From Lutjanus erythropterus (lineage: Eukaryota; Chordata; Actinopteri; Lutjaniformes; Lutjanidae): a DNA stretch of 64,000 nt. A model generated the notes under the pieces. The model was not told the DNA's origin and searched no databases. It saw nothing but the letters and a program-made list of their open reading frames with translations. This document shows, piece by piece, positions 12,981 to 26,600 of this stretch (position 1 is its first letter; each line of letters starts with the position of its first letter). The position numbers and the translations under genes were made by a program. Location of the stretch: the NCBI GenBank assembly GCA_020091685.1, contig CM034595.1, positions 40,410,232-40,474,231 on the forward strand, written 5' to 3'.

Positions 12981-15668
12981 TGAAAAAAAAATACTTTACA
13001 CAAAGTAAAAACATTATTAATTCATTAAGAAAAACTTACAATTTACCATTACATCTAAGTATAGTTTTTACTTTCCAATGAACTGATTGTAAGTCTAATT
13101 TTGTTATCGCCAATATCATTTACTTTTCTCAAGTTAAACTTCTGATTTATTTTATTTTCTTTAGTCAGAAGTGAAAACATACTTTGTTTTTTGCATCTTA
13201 AACTTTACCATGACCAAAAGCTAAATTTGCTGTACTATAAAAGTCAATTTTCTCTTGAGACAGCTATAAAAATTCTCACAGTCAGTGTTTAACTTACAGT
13301 AGTTAAATTACTAAATAAAAGAAGGAATAATCTCTTCCAAAGGCCTTAATGTTTATTTAGATGTCTCTCTAAAATCTGTACATCACGTTCTCTGTTAAAC
13401 CCACAATCAATTTTGCAGCCAGTTAACCTAGCCGGTAAATGGTTTAGACATCAACACTTGGGGAAAAATACATGAAAAAGTTTCAAATTAAGAACAATGG
13501 TCTTAGAAAAGCCATTTAGTATCCCAGAACAGACAAACTAATCACTGGCTCTAGATAGAGACTTGATTTTTTTCGCGAGTCTTATGACCACAGCAGTTTC
13601 TTCTTCACATGAGGAAGTGGAGGGTGAAGTGAGCGGTGCTCAGCTGGTCACTTTTTGTATTTCATACTATATTTTCTACTGTGCAGTGTGTTCTTACTGC
13701 TTCAATTATGGTAGGCTCCTGGATTTACTGTAGTCTGTATTGTACCTTGAAGTTTTATTTATTGCCTCTACTTGTTATGTGTTGGACTACAGATGGAAAT
13801 TAGTGCCTCACTAAATCTTGTGCAACCATGTTTTCTTTTCCTGTAAATGTCATTGCACACCATCTTTTTATAAATCAAATAAACTAAACTAAATATAGTT
13901 ATTTTTTAACTACTGGTACCTATACCATTATCTGTTATTATTCAGGCTGTAATCTAAAGCCGTATCTAACATTCTAAATTGAAAAAATACAACAAGCTTA
14001 CAAAGTATTATGTGTTGTAGGTTAAAATTTTAAACAGTACGTTAAGAAGGCCACTTTATATAGGAAAATCAAGCTATGGGTGGATGATTCCTGGTGTAAA
14101 ATGTAAGTTCTGTAAGATTGGCCACCGAGACCCACCACAGATGAACGGAAGAAAGTTAATACTGTGACACACTTTAAGATTAGGCTACATGGGCTGCGTA
14201 CAAATTAAATAAAGAGAATACATGTTTATTCAAATTCTAAGTGACAGCCCTAAAATGAAATAGTTAAAATGAGCTCCTTCTGGACCAGCTACTGCTTACT
14301 GAGGTAATAATGTAATACAGCCTAACACTTTCAAAGGCCAACCCTGCTACCAAATGAGATTTACTCTTAAATATTTTGCTGAAAATACTTTGATAGCTAC
14401 TTTTTAATAAAAAAAAAAAAATGGAGGGCTGCAACTGGCCTGGTTCATCTCCAACATCTCAATTTTTTTTCAGAAGCTGAAGGGAAAACAAAATGGACAG
14501 TCAGTCTGATAATCAGGCATGAATTGGAGTTTTTTTTTTTTTGCATTGTGGCACGAGTATTTCCACGACTGTGATTGAGACGCACATGATCACAGCTGGA
14601 GACAGACACAGAAAAAAAAGAGGCCGTAGAGAAAATAGATGCACATATACAATAATGACACTCACTTATGGAGAAGCAGCCAGTGGGAAGCAGGAGTCAT
14701 ACTCCCTCTCATGTTTTACACACAGAGAAAACACTGCTCAGCGCTCTCATCCTCCCCTGTGTCTGCTCTATTCTTTTCCCACTGCAACAAATCTCATTAC
14801 GGTGCAAGCTCACTGCAAGGAAATATCTACCAACCTGAAATGTTTCATACCGGTAAACTGCCTAACGTAGCATGTTATTAAAAGTAATACTTCAACATTT
14901 TGGATTGTTCTCAGGCTCAGCAGTGGTTGTTTGATCAGTTTCATTCCTTTCAGTCCTAGGTGGCTCTGTGTTGTGTTTAGCATAGCTTAGCACAAAGCCT
15001 GGGAGGAGGGGAAAACAGCTCGGCTCCATCTGACGGGGTCATATTTTATGCTACATGGTGTCCTGTGCCTTCAACTGTGGTTTGACGAGCAGTTAGCTTT
15101 AAAAATGTTAGGATATAAAAAAACTACACACCCAGAAGTTGCAGAAGTGACATCATGACTTTCTTCCTCCAAAAGCTAACCTTAGCAGCTGAAGCTACGC
15201 TGCATGTGTGTTTTCGTACCAGAACGTGGTCTTTGTCTTCCTGCCAGATAAAATAATTTGTCTCTCACCACAGACTACTGTTTTTTTCCAGTGGCACATG
15301 GGAAAGAGCGGGACTTCAACTCTCAATATCTGTTTTATGAGTTCCATGTCTGTTTATTTTTTTGTCAGCACTATAGTAACATTACCTTTGCCTACAAACT
15401 TAGTGAGTTTTCATCCTTAAGTTAGTTACTTCACCGGGAGAAGAGCAGGAGGGATGTCGGACATCAGAGAAGCAGAGGGGGAGAAATGGCATGTGCTGCC
15501 AGAATATTTTCACATCTAACACGATGAATTAAGGGTTTATTTTGACCAAACCAGAGCTGGTGATTGTTGGGACAGTCAACAGATGAGCCAAGACATTTTT
15601 GGTGAGTTCTGTCAAGTCTAGTTGTATCTTTTCGCTTTTAGAGTTTGTACTAAGCCTGGCTAATTATG
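12981..15668. other. Intergenic, AT-rich, no supported gene
   Basis: Very AT-rich to about 14,400. A LINE-like 3' tail may lie near 13,800-13,890 (GTAAATGTCATTGCACACC... AAATCAAATAAACTAAACTAAA). There are poly-A and poly-T runs at 14407-14420 and 14529-14542. No coding feature. Confidence 0.45.
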
Positions 15669-16055
15669 TACAACCCCAATTCCAAAAAAAGTTGGGTTTT
15701 CTCTGTTATACAATGACTTGACCGAACTTTTCAAACCCATATTCAGATTAATACAGAACAGAGACAGGATATTTAATGTTCAAGCTGATTAACTTTATTG
15801 TTTTTTGTAAATATACACTCATGTCTGTCTGGGGCATGTTCCAAAGAAGTTGCTACAGGGCCAACAAAAGACTGGAACTATTCAAAATTAACAGGTTTAT
15901 ATAAATATTAGCATCGGTTTATCAGTTTGAACATTGGATATCTTGCCTTTACTGTATTTAATTGAATACAAGTTGAAAATGATTTGCAAATCATTGGATT
16001 CTGATTTTATTTGTATTTTACACAGCTTCCCAACTTTTTTGGCTTTGGGGTTGTA
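15669..16055. mobile_element. Tc1/mariner-like MITE flanked by TA
   Basis: Left end TA-CAACCCCAATTCCAAAAAAAG, right end CCAACTTTTTTGGCTTTGGGGTTG-TA: terminal inverted repeats with TA target duplications. The internal ATGATTTGCAAATCATTGGATTCTG stretch is the hallmark of a widespread teleost Tc1/mariner-derived MITE. About 383 bp, non-coding. Confidence 0.85.
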
Positions 16056-17106
16056 CTGGGTGAGGCTAATGGCAAATTATCTCTCTGTTAAACAAAGAGA
16101 TGAAACTGATATTCCCAGTGCAGTACAACAGACAACATTTGTTCTCAAAATAATGTGTGTAATCTCACATGTAGCCTACTGTGTGATTTAGTCCAAATGA
16201 CAGGGATTTGCTTGCATGCACAAAAGCTACTATACACAGGGAATGAATGAAACTGTTATCATGCATTTAATGATCTATAGTATCTACTGTGCATGTGCAA
16301 AAAGTTCCATAACCTGTAACCAGACGAGCATGTTGGCACTTTGGCAGGCATCTCATTAATGAGTTTAACATATGAGACCAGCAATCTGGTATCCATTTAC
16401 CCCCTGTGTGGCGATTCCTGCTAAGACCCAATCACTTGGCAGAGACCTGGCCTCACAGCATCCAAAAGCAGCCGCACAGTGATACATTGAACACACTGGC
16501 AAAACACACAGCAGCGTCTTATCTACACTGGCACGCAAACAAATCCACTCATTACAGGGGCAAAAACATGCTGGCTCACACACCCATTTCATATAGTCAA
16601 CAGTGTATCACAAGATTTTGATGAGTTCTACACGAAAACTACACTGTCCTTACATCACTTGAGTTTTCAGTCTTTAAAGTGAGAATATGTACAAAAAAGA
16701 AAATGGAAAAATGGCAGACCTCTGCACAGACAGATGACATGGATTACTGTGAGCACCAATATCACAGCCAATGTTCCAAAAAAGTTCAAAGCAATTGAAT
16801 TTTTGATGGATTGCTGGGTACATCGTTCACAGACGGTGAAATTTGTACCTACTGCTTCAAAGCATCCAGCCTACCTGGTTTTACTGCAGGATTTTGATGT
16901 CAAATGTCCCATGTCAGTAATTCAAGTTACTTATTATCCCATAAAAACTTTATAGCTGTAGTTTTAATCTCAGTTTCTCCACCGTACCCAGAGGAAAGTG
17001 CAAGAAGATTTTCTGCAAAACCTACAGAGTATATGGAAATTTAAATATCAGTCTTGGTCATACTATACACATAAAATGCATAGAGCACGAATGCACATAA
17101 ATATCA
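16056..17106. other. Intergenic, no supported gene
   Basis: No coding, RNA or repeat feature that I can name. A few short open frames on both strands overlap each other and have no protein motif. Confidence 0.5.
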
Positions 17107-17976
17107 GTCACACTTTTTTTTACAGTACAGTAATGAGACATAACAAGACATATTTGGTATCAAATTAGATGAAAACTAAAAATGATATGTTCTTCATGAG
17201 ACAGTGTTGGACCCTTTATCAGATCCTTTTTAGACTTTATTGGGGGGTAATTAGGGACACATTATAACAGAACTGCACTGTAAAATAAAGTGTATTATTT
17301 GCCACTCTTAGACCCATATTAGACGGTAATTAGTGACTGATGAACTATGAAGTAAAGTGCATTATTTGTCACTGTTAGACCCTTATTAATGGGTATTTAG
17401 GAACACGTGCTGTACAACAAAGTGTAGTATTTGCCACTGTTAGACCCATATTAGAGGGTAATTAGGGACTAATTCCAACAGAACTGTACTGTAAACTAAA
17501 GTGTATTATTTGCCACAGTTTGACCCATATGAGATTTCATTAGAAGGTAATTAGGGACACTTTACACCAGAACTACACTGAAACCTAAAGTCTATCATTC
17601 CCCAATATTAGACATTATTAGGGTGTAATTTGAGGCACATTATAACAGAACTGTACTGCAAATTAAAGTGAAATCACATATCTGCTACTTCTAGACCGAT
17701 GCCGATTACTTGGATAGAATTATTACAATAAGTCTGTGCAGTCCCCCACAGACAAAATATTTCTCTACCTCTATAATTTTGCCCTTTACTTGTTATATCT
17801 GGTTCATGTTGTTTGTGAAGTAGCAAATATGTGATTTAGTTTACAGTACAGTTCAGTTATAAGGGTCAAATAAAGAGTCTAGTACTGTCCAATAAAAACA
17901 ATTTCTAATTTTTGTCTAAGTTAATATAAAGTACAGCTTGTTCCATCATCTTAGTGCACTGTAAAATAAAGTGCAA
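17107..17976. mobile_element. Foldback MITE with internal tandem repeats
   Basis: Terminal inverted repeats: left GTCACACTTTTTTTTACAGTACAGTAA; the right end reversed reads GTTGCACTTTATTTTACAGTGCACTAA. From 17189 to 17690 about six degenerate units (65-90 bp) repeat TTAGACCCATATTAGAGGGTAATTAGGGAC and CTGTAAAATAAAGTGTATTATTTGCCAC. From 17821 the same motifs appear inverted (TTTAGTTTACAGTACAGTTC). Confidence 0.65.
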
Positions 17977-19242
17977 CCACTTCATTGTTTTGAATGTTAT
18001 AGAAACAAATCAAAAAAGACACTGTATGTACAGTATTTCCTTCTCTTACTTTTTCTTTTCTGTATCTGTTTTGCCCTCAAACATCAAATACGAGTGACAT
18101 TATTGCAAAGATGTGTTGCCAGCTGACATTTGCTAGCACACACTGATACACACTGTCATGAACAATAAAAAAACCTCCCACTGCAGAGGGACAGTGTGAG
18201 TCAAGTTCAGATTTTTGTATCGCCTGCTCTCCACGAGAGTCTTCTGAGGGACAGAGGATTATGGATCCTGTCCACACTCATGCTGCTGGACCTCAGCACC
18301 AGACGCTGTGCAGGGGAGGTGGTCTGCAGAGGGCTCTGAGCATTTCAAGAGCATTTAGACAGAAGCACTGCGCTGGTTTATCCAGCAGGGGGTGTTTAAC
18401 CGGCTCATCACGCTCTAAAGTACTACAGGGATTCACTGGCTGCCAGATGACCTGTCCTCAGCTGCAGGCTGCCTGGATTTAAGGACGATTCACACTTTAG
18501 ACTCACTTTCCTCTGTGATATTCACTGTATTCTGGTTATTCTGTGATCACCTGCTGTGATTTATTTCTTTGCTGAACCTTTTCTTTCAACCTCTGCTTCT
18601 AGATTTGTTTCTTACATTTCCCAGAATTGCTTTTTACTGTCCACAGAGAAAGTGCCCGGCCCTATTTGTGTTATCTGTCGGCAGAGGAAGATATAATCAC
18701 GAAAATAACTGCAGTACCAACAAAAGAGCATAGTTTTCCAAGAAAAGACAGAGTTTCCTTTTTCTTAGAATGCAAACTGCCTTATGGCTGCAATATATTC
18801 TGGTCTACTGAGACTGCTGTGGATGTAGAAAAGGTAGAAATTGGTCTTTTTGCCTGTTCTCAAATAGACTTCTTCAGCAGATTTCTCTCGGCATCTTTGT
18901 TACACGTTGATGTTAACTGTGAAAGAAGCTCTTGCTCTTTTACTGTATTGACAAACATCAAAATATGATTTTATTGTTGATGTTTTTACGTCACTTAAAA
19001 ATTTTATCCCTCAGATTTGAGAACAGAAGATATCTAGATATGTCAGCAGTAAAACCCAACAGCAGCGTGAGCTCAGAAAGACAAGAGACGGTCTATCACC
19101 AGCTGATGAGGTTCCACACGGCTGTTTCCCCTCGAGCTCGTCATTTGTGACAGCTTGGTTTGGAAAACTAACACTGCAGACATAAGAAGACCCCGAAATC
19201 CGTTCGCTCAGGCCAGTTAGCTGCATTTTCCACATGTGAGAA
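17977..19242. other. Intergenic, no supported gene
   Basis: Mixed composition. Short open frames near 18261-18482 and 18627-18968 lack motifs, splice context and compositional support; left as non-coding. Confidence 0.5.
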
Positions 19243-19625
19243 TTTAAAGGGACAGTTCACCCCAAAATCAAAAATACATATTTTTCCGCTGGCCTGTAGT
19301 GCTCTTCATCCATCAGCATAGCTTTGGTGTAAGCTGCAGAGTTTTGGAGATATCAGTTGTAGAGATGTCCGTCTTCTCTCAAATATAATGTGACTTAATG
19401 TCACTTGGCTTGTGCTGTTCAAAGCAGCACAAAACTACAATTGAACCATGACAGAGTTACTAAAGACAATCCACAGACCTTGACATGAGCAGTTTCATGT
19501 AGTTTCTTGCTACTAGAAAGAAAGTAGTAGATTCTACTGCAGAGAGAAAGGTCTGTGGATTATCCAGAGTAACCAGGTCGTGATTTCAGGAAAGAGACAT
19601 TGCTGTTGAATTTTTTAAAATGTAT
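19243..19625. mobile_element. Teleost interspersed repeat ('GGGACAGTTCACCCCAAAATC' family), partial
   Basis: Starts TTAAAGGGACAGTTCACCCC and continues through GTAGTGCTCTTCATC, GGAGATATCAGTTGTAGAGATGTC and TCTGTGGATTATCCAGAGTAACC, a series I recognise from percomorph genomes. No right terminus found. Confidence 0.6.
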
Positions 19626-19649
19626 TTCGGGCACTTTGAGCAACGCAAG

Positions 19650-19990
19650 CTCAGTGCCATTCAGTTCTATTGTGTTTAAGAAAAGCCGTACACCTCTACG
19701 GCCAAAATCTGCAGAACTTGGCGAGTCACACCGTGTGTATTTTTGATTTTAGGGATTTTTGTGTGTGGTTGTATGAGGTACTTATTCACAGTCAGTGTAT
19801 TACCTACAGTAGATGGCAGTCAGCATGTTCCCTATTTGGAGAGGCAGGAGCACCGGTGTAGGAAGCTAAGCAGTGATGCTGTGGACATATTTCAGCCACC
19901 TAAAAAAACAAACAAAAGAAAACAGTATCAGTTTAAGTGTACACTATATTTACAACATTTTTATTGCCTGACTGACAGCCTTTTCTGATG
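19650..19990. mobile_element. Left-arm fragment of the intron-15 foldback family
   Basis: Contains GGTTGTATGAGGTACTTATTCACAG, GCAGGAGCACCGG, GCTGTGGACATATTTCAGCCACC and CAGTATCAGTTTAAGTGTACA, in the same order as at 55,695-55,880. It is therefore a second copy of that family, without the inverted right arm. Confidence 0.55.
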
Positions 19991-22802
19991 AGAAAAAACC
20001 ATCAACCATCTGTTTGGATTAGTGTGTGTTTCGTGAATCTAACCTGACCTTTTAAAACACAAAAATCACACAATAACTCAAACTAACTAACAGCTCTGCA
20101 GATTCTGGAAGGATATACATATATATATGTACTTTTATATATACTATATATACTTTTTTCTCCCTTCATTTTATTGTTATTATGTTTACTTATTATCTGT
20201 AGTTCCATGAATTACTGTGAACTGACACGACACATGCCATGGTTTATGTTAAACTGTCTGGATATATAATAACCCAGAATATGTTAATTTCTGTATGATC
20301 TGCAATATTATTCTTAAAAAAAATGAAGAAGGGATTGTAATAAGTGTGCAAGATACAAATATAACCTTATAGCTTAAAAGAACCAAGAACACAGGGGCCA
20401 CAGGGGAGGGGAGGTGGGGGAAGAGTCTATTAATAAGTAAATTGAATTCTCCTTAAATTTGTTGACTGATGTTTTTATTTTGGGTATTATCCTGAGTATA
20501 CGGGTACATGTACTATTTATTTGCACTTATTTATTTACTTTTGTTTTTTCACTTTATTTCATTTCATCATGTGAATGGAAAGCAATGTGGTAACAACAAT
20601 TGAACAGATGAGCCATACAAATTCCAATTCTGTTATGGTACTGTCATATGAATTGTTCCCTCCAAAATGAATGAAGAAGGAAAAAACAACAAACAATGCT
20701 CTTCAAATATAAAATGTATGGACATGTAATAGTGAAGAGAGCCATTCTGAATCAAATTACAACTATAAAAACAGCATGACTGAAGGTTTGTTTGTCTATT
20801 TGAGGAAAAAAAATCAGCCGAGTTGATGGATTCAGAAAAGTTCCAGTAATGCAGTTTTCTATCGACAAAACAAACCTATTGAACCACATAAGTAGATACA
20901 CTAAATTTAGATGTTGTAATATTTTGCTGATGGTATCTCTGAAATAATAACAGAGCAGCTAGGGATCGAGCAGAGCCCATTATTACCCACGAAGCATTTC
21001 ATTACCACCGTCATCGACCCAGTAGTAAGAATTCTTAGGTTTCAGGCTGTGCTAGATGACAGTTTGTGACGAATGCGGTTAAAACTGAGAGTGAAGTTCA
21101 TCCATTATTTCAGTGTAAACAATACTTCGGCCATGATCTCCAAGACTCTGTCACATTGTTGTGTGAATGATTTACGGCAGACAGTGCTGACTGAACGGCC
21201 TCGCCGCTGGAGACTTGTGTTTTTGGAACAATATACTACACAACCACACGCACACACTCGTGAGCCGGCCTACCACAGCCTGGCCGCGACCCTGTTTTGA
21301 ATTACCACTTTCTGATGCAATTACCTCCCTTGCTGTGGAGGGTGATGTTGGCTTTTTGTTTCACCACCATTTATTTTCTCCGTGGGTTCTCTCCGGACCA
21401 TCCTGACAAAGACTCCATGACCTTGCCTCCCGTTTAGACATCGCTACCCGACCGTGCAAAAAAAGACAAAAAGGGGGGGGGGTTTAAAAAAAAAAAGACA
21501 ATTGAAGAATGATTCCCAGTGGAAAGTCGGGAATAACAGGGAAATGGGATGTTCACCGATGTGCTGAAGGGTCCGTGTGCGTGCATACGGGTTGAGTGTC
21601 TGTGCACGTAGGCAATTTTTGTGCCTCTGTGTCAGCGTGCGGCAGTAACAAAGTACAAGAGAAGACGAGGCGGGAGAATCAACATCTTTCTGTTGTCATC
21701 TTTTCTGCTTCCTGTGTTGCACGGACACTGTAAAAATCACACGTTGGGAGGAGAAGCCGCTGGAGAACTGCTTCCTTCAGCACTTGTTCAAGATACTAAA
21801 ATAAAATGCAGAACTTCGCTTCACTTCACAGAGACTCTCTTGGTACATACTCTTTTGCCTGCCACTTCACAGGATCAGAAATACTTCCATGACTGGAACT
21901 GGGTCTGTTGCCACTTTGGGAGCCAAGATGGGAATTTACAAATCAAGGTTGCGGATTGATTTATACATATCAGCTCACATGGAAGCTGCCAAACGGCTGT
22001 CATTTATGAAATAACATGTGAAGTTACATCCTGTTTCAGCAGAAAATCAAAACAGAATTGTTGCCAGGATTGCTAACAATGGGCACAATTATCTGGTGTT
22101 TGGTTTCATTCAGTCCGGTGTGGGTTGTTTGGCCCATAAAAATCAGCGTGGGCAGATGGCAGATCAGTAAATTACATATAAAAAGCCAGTTAATGCCGAA
22201 ACCCACAGACAGAAAACAGATAAAAGGAGCAAATGAATAAAGTACTGGTAGTCATTATTACAATTCATTTATCACTTATGCGACTGCCCTCAGTGTCCTC
22301 ACTTCACCCACTGCAGTGATGCGATGTCTCCCGCCTGCTAATAACACCATCAAGGTGTGAAATCAACACAGAGCCGAAGCATCTGTTAGCAGCCTCCAGT
22401 TACTCCAGCAATAAACACATTCCACTAATGCCTGGGTTGGAAAGAAAATGCTTTCTTGGCAACTTTGTTGATGCAGTGCCTGAAAACATTGCTCCTCAGG
22501 TAGCAATCAATACATTGTTTCAGAAATCCACTAAAAATACTTTTAAAGGCGCAATCTCTCAGTGCAGATGACAAGAATATGTATCATTTCCTTCACAAAA
22601 TCACAAAATGCATCCGCATGGTAACACACGTCACAGGCTGTACAAACATAACAAAGATGATTCAGCATTTTCTGATCTGCCACTGCTTATGGTTAAGATC
22701 TGGTTAGGTTCAGGCACAAAAACAGCTTGGTTGTGATTAGAGGAGAAAATTATAGTGGGGTTCAAAGGTGGAATGTAACATAAGTCCATTTGACCAAATG
22801 CT
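19991..22802. other. Intergenic, no supported gene
   Basis: AT-rich to about 20,900, including a TA-rich run at 20116-20155. The segment 20,940-21,070 is more balanced and could be regulatory, but nothing specific can be named. A G-run followed by an A-run lies at 21472-21496. Confidence 0.45.
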
Positions 22803-23062
22803 ACTTAAAGGACCTGTGTGTAGGAATTAGTGGCATCTAGTGGCAAAATAATAGATTACAACCAAGTGGCCTGCTGTGTAGGAGGAATTATGTTGGCTGT
22901 ACTCCGCACAGCTGCAAGTCCCACCAGCAGCGTTTCAGATGAATTTCACCAGCGGAGTGTTTTCCACCTGAATGTGTTGCTCAGATTTTGTTGATTAGGT
23001 CCTCTTTCCTTGCTCATTGTGCTTCTACCACAAATAAGCAGGCTCTGTGGTTAAATAGTTTC
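22803..23062. mobile_element. hAT-like MITE, left part
   Basis: ACTTAAAGGACCTGTGTGTAGGAATTAGTGGCATCTAGTGG is the diagnostic left end of a teleost MITE also present at 43447 and 45033. A possible right-side remnant (GCTCATGAAAACACAATTCTTA) appears near 23,554-23,576. Confidence 0.6.
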
Positions 23063-23946
23063 TTTTTTGTCTGTCTTTATGATCATGAGACTGCACAGAG
23101 TTTTTATTTTGCAAATTAACCGGATTGTCCCCGCCTTTTCTGTGTCTGACTTCTTGCCTGTTCGATGCTGCTCTGTGCTAATCGACGCGGCATCCGTCAA
23201 AAACAGACTCTGTGTGTATTTCAAGCGGACTGAAGCAGAAAGCCGTCTCTGGGACGTGCCGAGGCACTGCTGGTGGAATCACAAGCATTGTGTGGAATGG
23301 CTGCGTCAACTGCAGCTGAAATGACACAACCATAACGCAACGCCGCAAGGAAGTGGTACCCAAACTTGAGGGTGGGCAGGGATGACCAGGGGAGAAATAA
23401 AGAGTGAAAAAAAAGGAGAATGTAGGAGAAATAAATAAACAGAAGTTTGCTGATGCTATCATGCTAACCTTTATTTCACTAAAATTCAACTTTTGAATTT
23501 TGGCTCCTGACAGAGGGCTCGCCAAAAAAAAGTTTGGGAATCACTGTGCTAAGCTCATGAAAACACAATTCTTACTAGCCATGAAACAGCTAGCAGAAAA
23601 TTCACAGTCACCTTGAATAAATTACGGATTTCTCTGCATTTGAACAATATTGGAAACATGGAAAGTATTTCTATTGTATGCAACTTCATTTCACTTTACT
23701 TTTTCAATGATTGTTTGGTGAATATGACCACCAGGGACAAAAACAACCTGGGTTACACTGTGAAGGTTGCTGGTAAGGTGAAAGACTTCACTTTGAGTTT
23801 TAAACCCTCAGGCAGTAGATTCAGAGTAGGACTGTGTAACATGATGATATATGCTACATATATTGTGTTTTAACATTGATATTATGGACAATGTTTTGTG
23901 TTCTTTGTGTTCTCCTGCACAACATGAATGCAGGTAGGATATTTGC

Positions 23947-24240
23947 ATGAAGGCAACACAAACAAACATAGAGGACAGTGAACGTGACACAGATTGGAGT
24001 AATTCCAAACAGGAGGAGGACTCCAACCACCAAGGACAAAACAAAGAGTCTGCACGTAAAAGAGAGGCTACTTCTGTTGCATGGACGTGGTTTGGATATG
24101 AACAGTCTGACACGAACCAGAAAACTGTACTTTGCACATTATGCCCCTGAACATCCCCACAATGATACAAACACCATTAACCTCTTTTACCACCTACATA
24201 AAAAAACACATAAAACAACACAAAGGGAGTGCATGGATTC
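23947..24240 (+). pseudogene. Broken hAT transposase N-terminus with BED zinc finger
   Basis: The first frame (from 23947) encodes an Arg/Lys-rich lead then ATSVAWTWFGYEQSDTNQKT and VLCTLC, and stops at 24148. The adjacent +1 frame continues TNTINLFYHLHKKTHKTT to the stop at 24341. Together this is the BED finger pattern: W..F, C-x2-C, then an NL..HL...H helix. From family knowledge, WFGYEKSD..QK-type BED fingers belong to teleost hAT/ZBED-like transposases. The frame break and missing catalytic domain make it a relic. Confidence 0.7.
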
Positions 24241-24344
24241 ACATTTTAGGCCTATATTTACTTTGTTTGCAACTATAGTTGAAAAGTGTTTTGTATTTAC
24301 CTTTAGTCATTCATGTTTTATATTTTGTCACAATTGTAACTGAT

Positions 24345-26398
24345 GGTTCTAAATAAAAGGAGAAATATAATCAAATATGAGTGATCACTTCTTATTTATA
24401 GAGTATATTATGCAATAATGCAAGAAATAAGCCTTTCCTTGTGGTTATTTTATTTAATCTACTTATCCATTAAGTTAACAGAAAATGTTGTGATATGTTG
24501 GGCGTTGTTATCTGGGTATGAAATGATCTGTATCACAAAGCACTGACTTAGAGTGCCCCAGTTCAAATGAAACACAAGTAAAAACTCCTCTGTTCCCTAT
24601 TTTTGTACTTTTTGTTTTTGTACTTTTGTTCTTTTTTAACTTTGTGCCCTCGACTGCAAGACAAGTTTCCTATCTGGGAAAATAAAATGACTGAGCTGAA
24701 TTATATTTCTACTCCACTACATCTCGGAGACAAATATCATACGTTTTATTCCACTATGTTTTTCTGACAGCTTTAGTTAAATGCATTGTCACAAAGATGA
24801 AAACTTTGTTTCTGAGTTCAATAAATATATAGATAGATATATATGTTTCTCACAGGACAGAGATCTTACAAGCACATGAGATTGTTATAGATTATGATGC
24901 ACTGCTGGAGATTAAAACACCCAACAGTATATAAATCAGTTAAGTTCACACAGCCTGAAACATCTACAGCGTTAAAATGCAACATCCACATTAATGCACC
25001 AGTAATATTAATTATTAATTAATTAACACTGACAGCGACTATCTTACTGGACAATAAGTGCTTTTACTTTTGATACCTTAAAGGTACAATGCACAAGCAC
25101 ACATGGAAGTGTGCAGCAGCGCAGTCAATTGCAGGGTTACTGCGAAAAACATTCTACTGTTACGACTACAGACGGTTAATACTGTCTATAACATTTAATA
25201 GACACTTCATAACAACAACAAAGGGGTTCTGTTCAAAATCAAAGAATAATCAGAGCAAATTATACAATGCTTTTCTGCCTCTCATTCACAAGCCTTCAAG
25301 AATCACACATTACATCATAAAACAAAAAAGCTGAATATTTGCTAAACATCATTTTGTATTGTTGTGTCTTTAACGACAGATACAGAGACTTCTTGTGCTG
25401 TTTTAATAAAGAAGAAACAGAAAATATCAGAAAAGAAATATAATAAACAATGTTTTAAATCTCCCCCTAAATGTCTCAGAGTAAAGTTTCAAGGGAGCTC
25501 ATGTCCTTTTCAGGGGAGTCGAGTTCACCGTAGCTCCCCTATAATTTGAACAATAATTGCAGTAAAGCACGAGGATGTCAGACAAAACAAATACGTGCTT
25601 GTTTCACTCAATAAAGTGAATAAAAAGAAAGAAAGAAAGCAGCTACTGAACACACACTATTCACAAAAGTCAGATCAAACTGTCAAATGAGGTAGTGCTG
25701 ATGAAATACGGCTCAAGATTGTGTTGCTACGTTTCTTATTTCTGGCCTAAAATATTTTCAGAATCATTTTGGTGCACTTTAGCTGCAATATGAGAAAATT
25801 TCTTACCAAGCTGCCATGCTGAAAACAGATGCAGGGAGGACAGACATGGACTCATGTGCATGTTCTCATGCACTAACATGCACAGTTGGCTGGACCTGAT
25901 ATCAAAACAAAAAATCAGAAAAGCTCTAATTACAACACAGACTGATTGAATCAATCAATAGCTGTTTTCGCTGAATGTCATATATTGCAACTTTAAGAAA
26001 ATGTTCCTCATAATGCAGTGTGATTATTGTCAGTAAAGGATCTGAATACTTCCTTCACCACTGGAGGGACGTTAAAATAAAACCTCTGTTGACAGGAAAG
26101 AGGAAATGAATAGCAGTCTCCCATACCCAAGTCACACGCTTTGTTGACTAATCCATCCACTCTGACTTCCTCCCAACAAGGATTAGCGGCATTAGAACAA
26201 TGTCATGCTACTTATGCCTTTGTCATTGATGAACAAGAGCCATAATTCACATGGTCACTAGAGGTTCTTGTCAGGTTAACTTGAACATAAGTCCAGGCAC
26301 CGAACATGCCTTGGTTTCAGGCATCTGAACAAAGCACAGACGCTGTCATTTTCCCACAACTTCCCAGTGAGTCAGAGTTTCTCAGTGTGAACATTAAG
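24345..26398. other. Intergenic, AT-rich, no supported gene
   Basis: A possible LINE-like 3' tail ends near 24,690 (CTGCAAGACAAGTTTCC... GGGAAAATAAAATGAC). Otherwise AT-rich with short overlapping open frames and a GAAA run at 25625-25641. Confidence 0.45.
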
Positions 26399-26512
26399 TC
26401 TCTGTACTGTATTCAACTGAATGCAAGTCAAAAATGATGTGAAAATCATTGCATTCTCTTTTTATTTATGGTTTACACAACATCCCCACTTTTTTGCAAC
26501 TGGGATTGTATT
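26399..26512. mobile_element. Right-end fragment of the Tc1/mariner-like MITE
   Basis: Diverged copy of the right end seen at 15,950-16,053: ACTGAATGCAAGTC, GATGTGAAAATCATTGCATTC, TTTACACAACATCCCCACTTTTTTGCAACTGGGATTGTA. Left half absent. Confidence 0.65.
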
Positions 26513-26600
26513 TTTACTTTAATTTTGAAGCGCATTGAGTTTCTGCCAGCCATTTGAAATGTGCTGTATAAATAAAGCTGATTTGATTTTCTGTGTTTTA
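26513..26600. mobile_element. Probable LINE 3' tail
   Basis: GAAGCGCATTGAG followed by ATTTGAAATGTGCTGTATAAATAAAGCTGATTTGATT has the form of a 5'-truncated LINE 3' end common in fish genomes. It sits directly next to the Tc1/mariner-like fragment. Confidence 0.4.
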
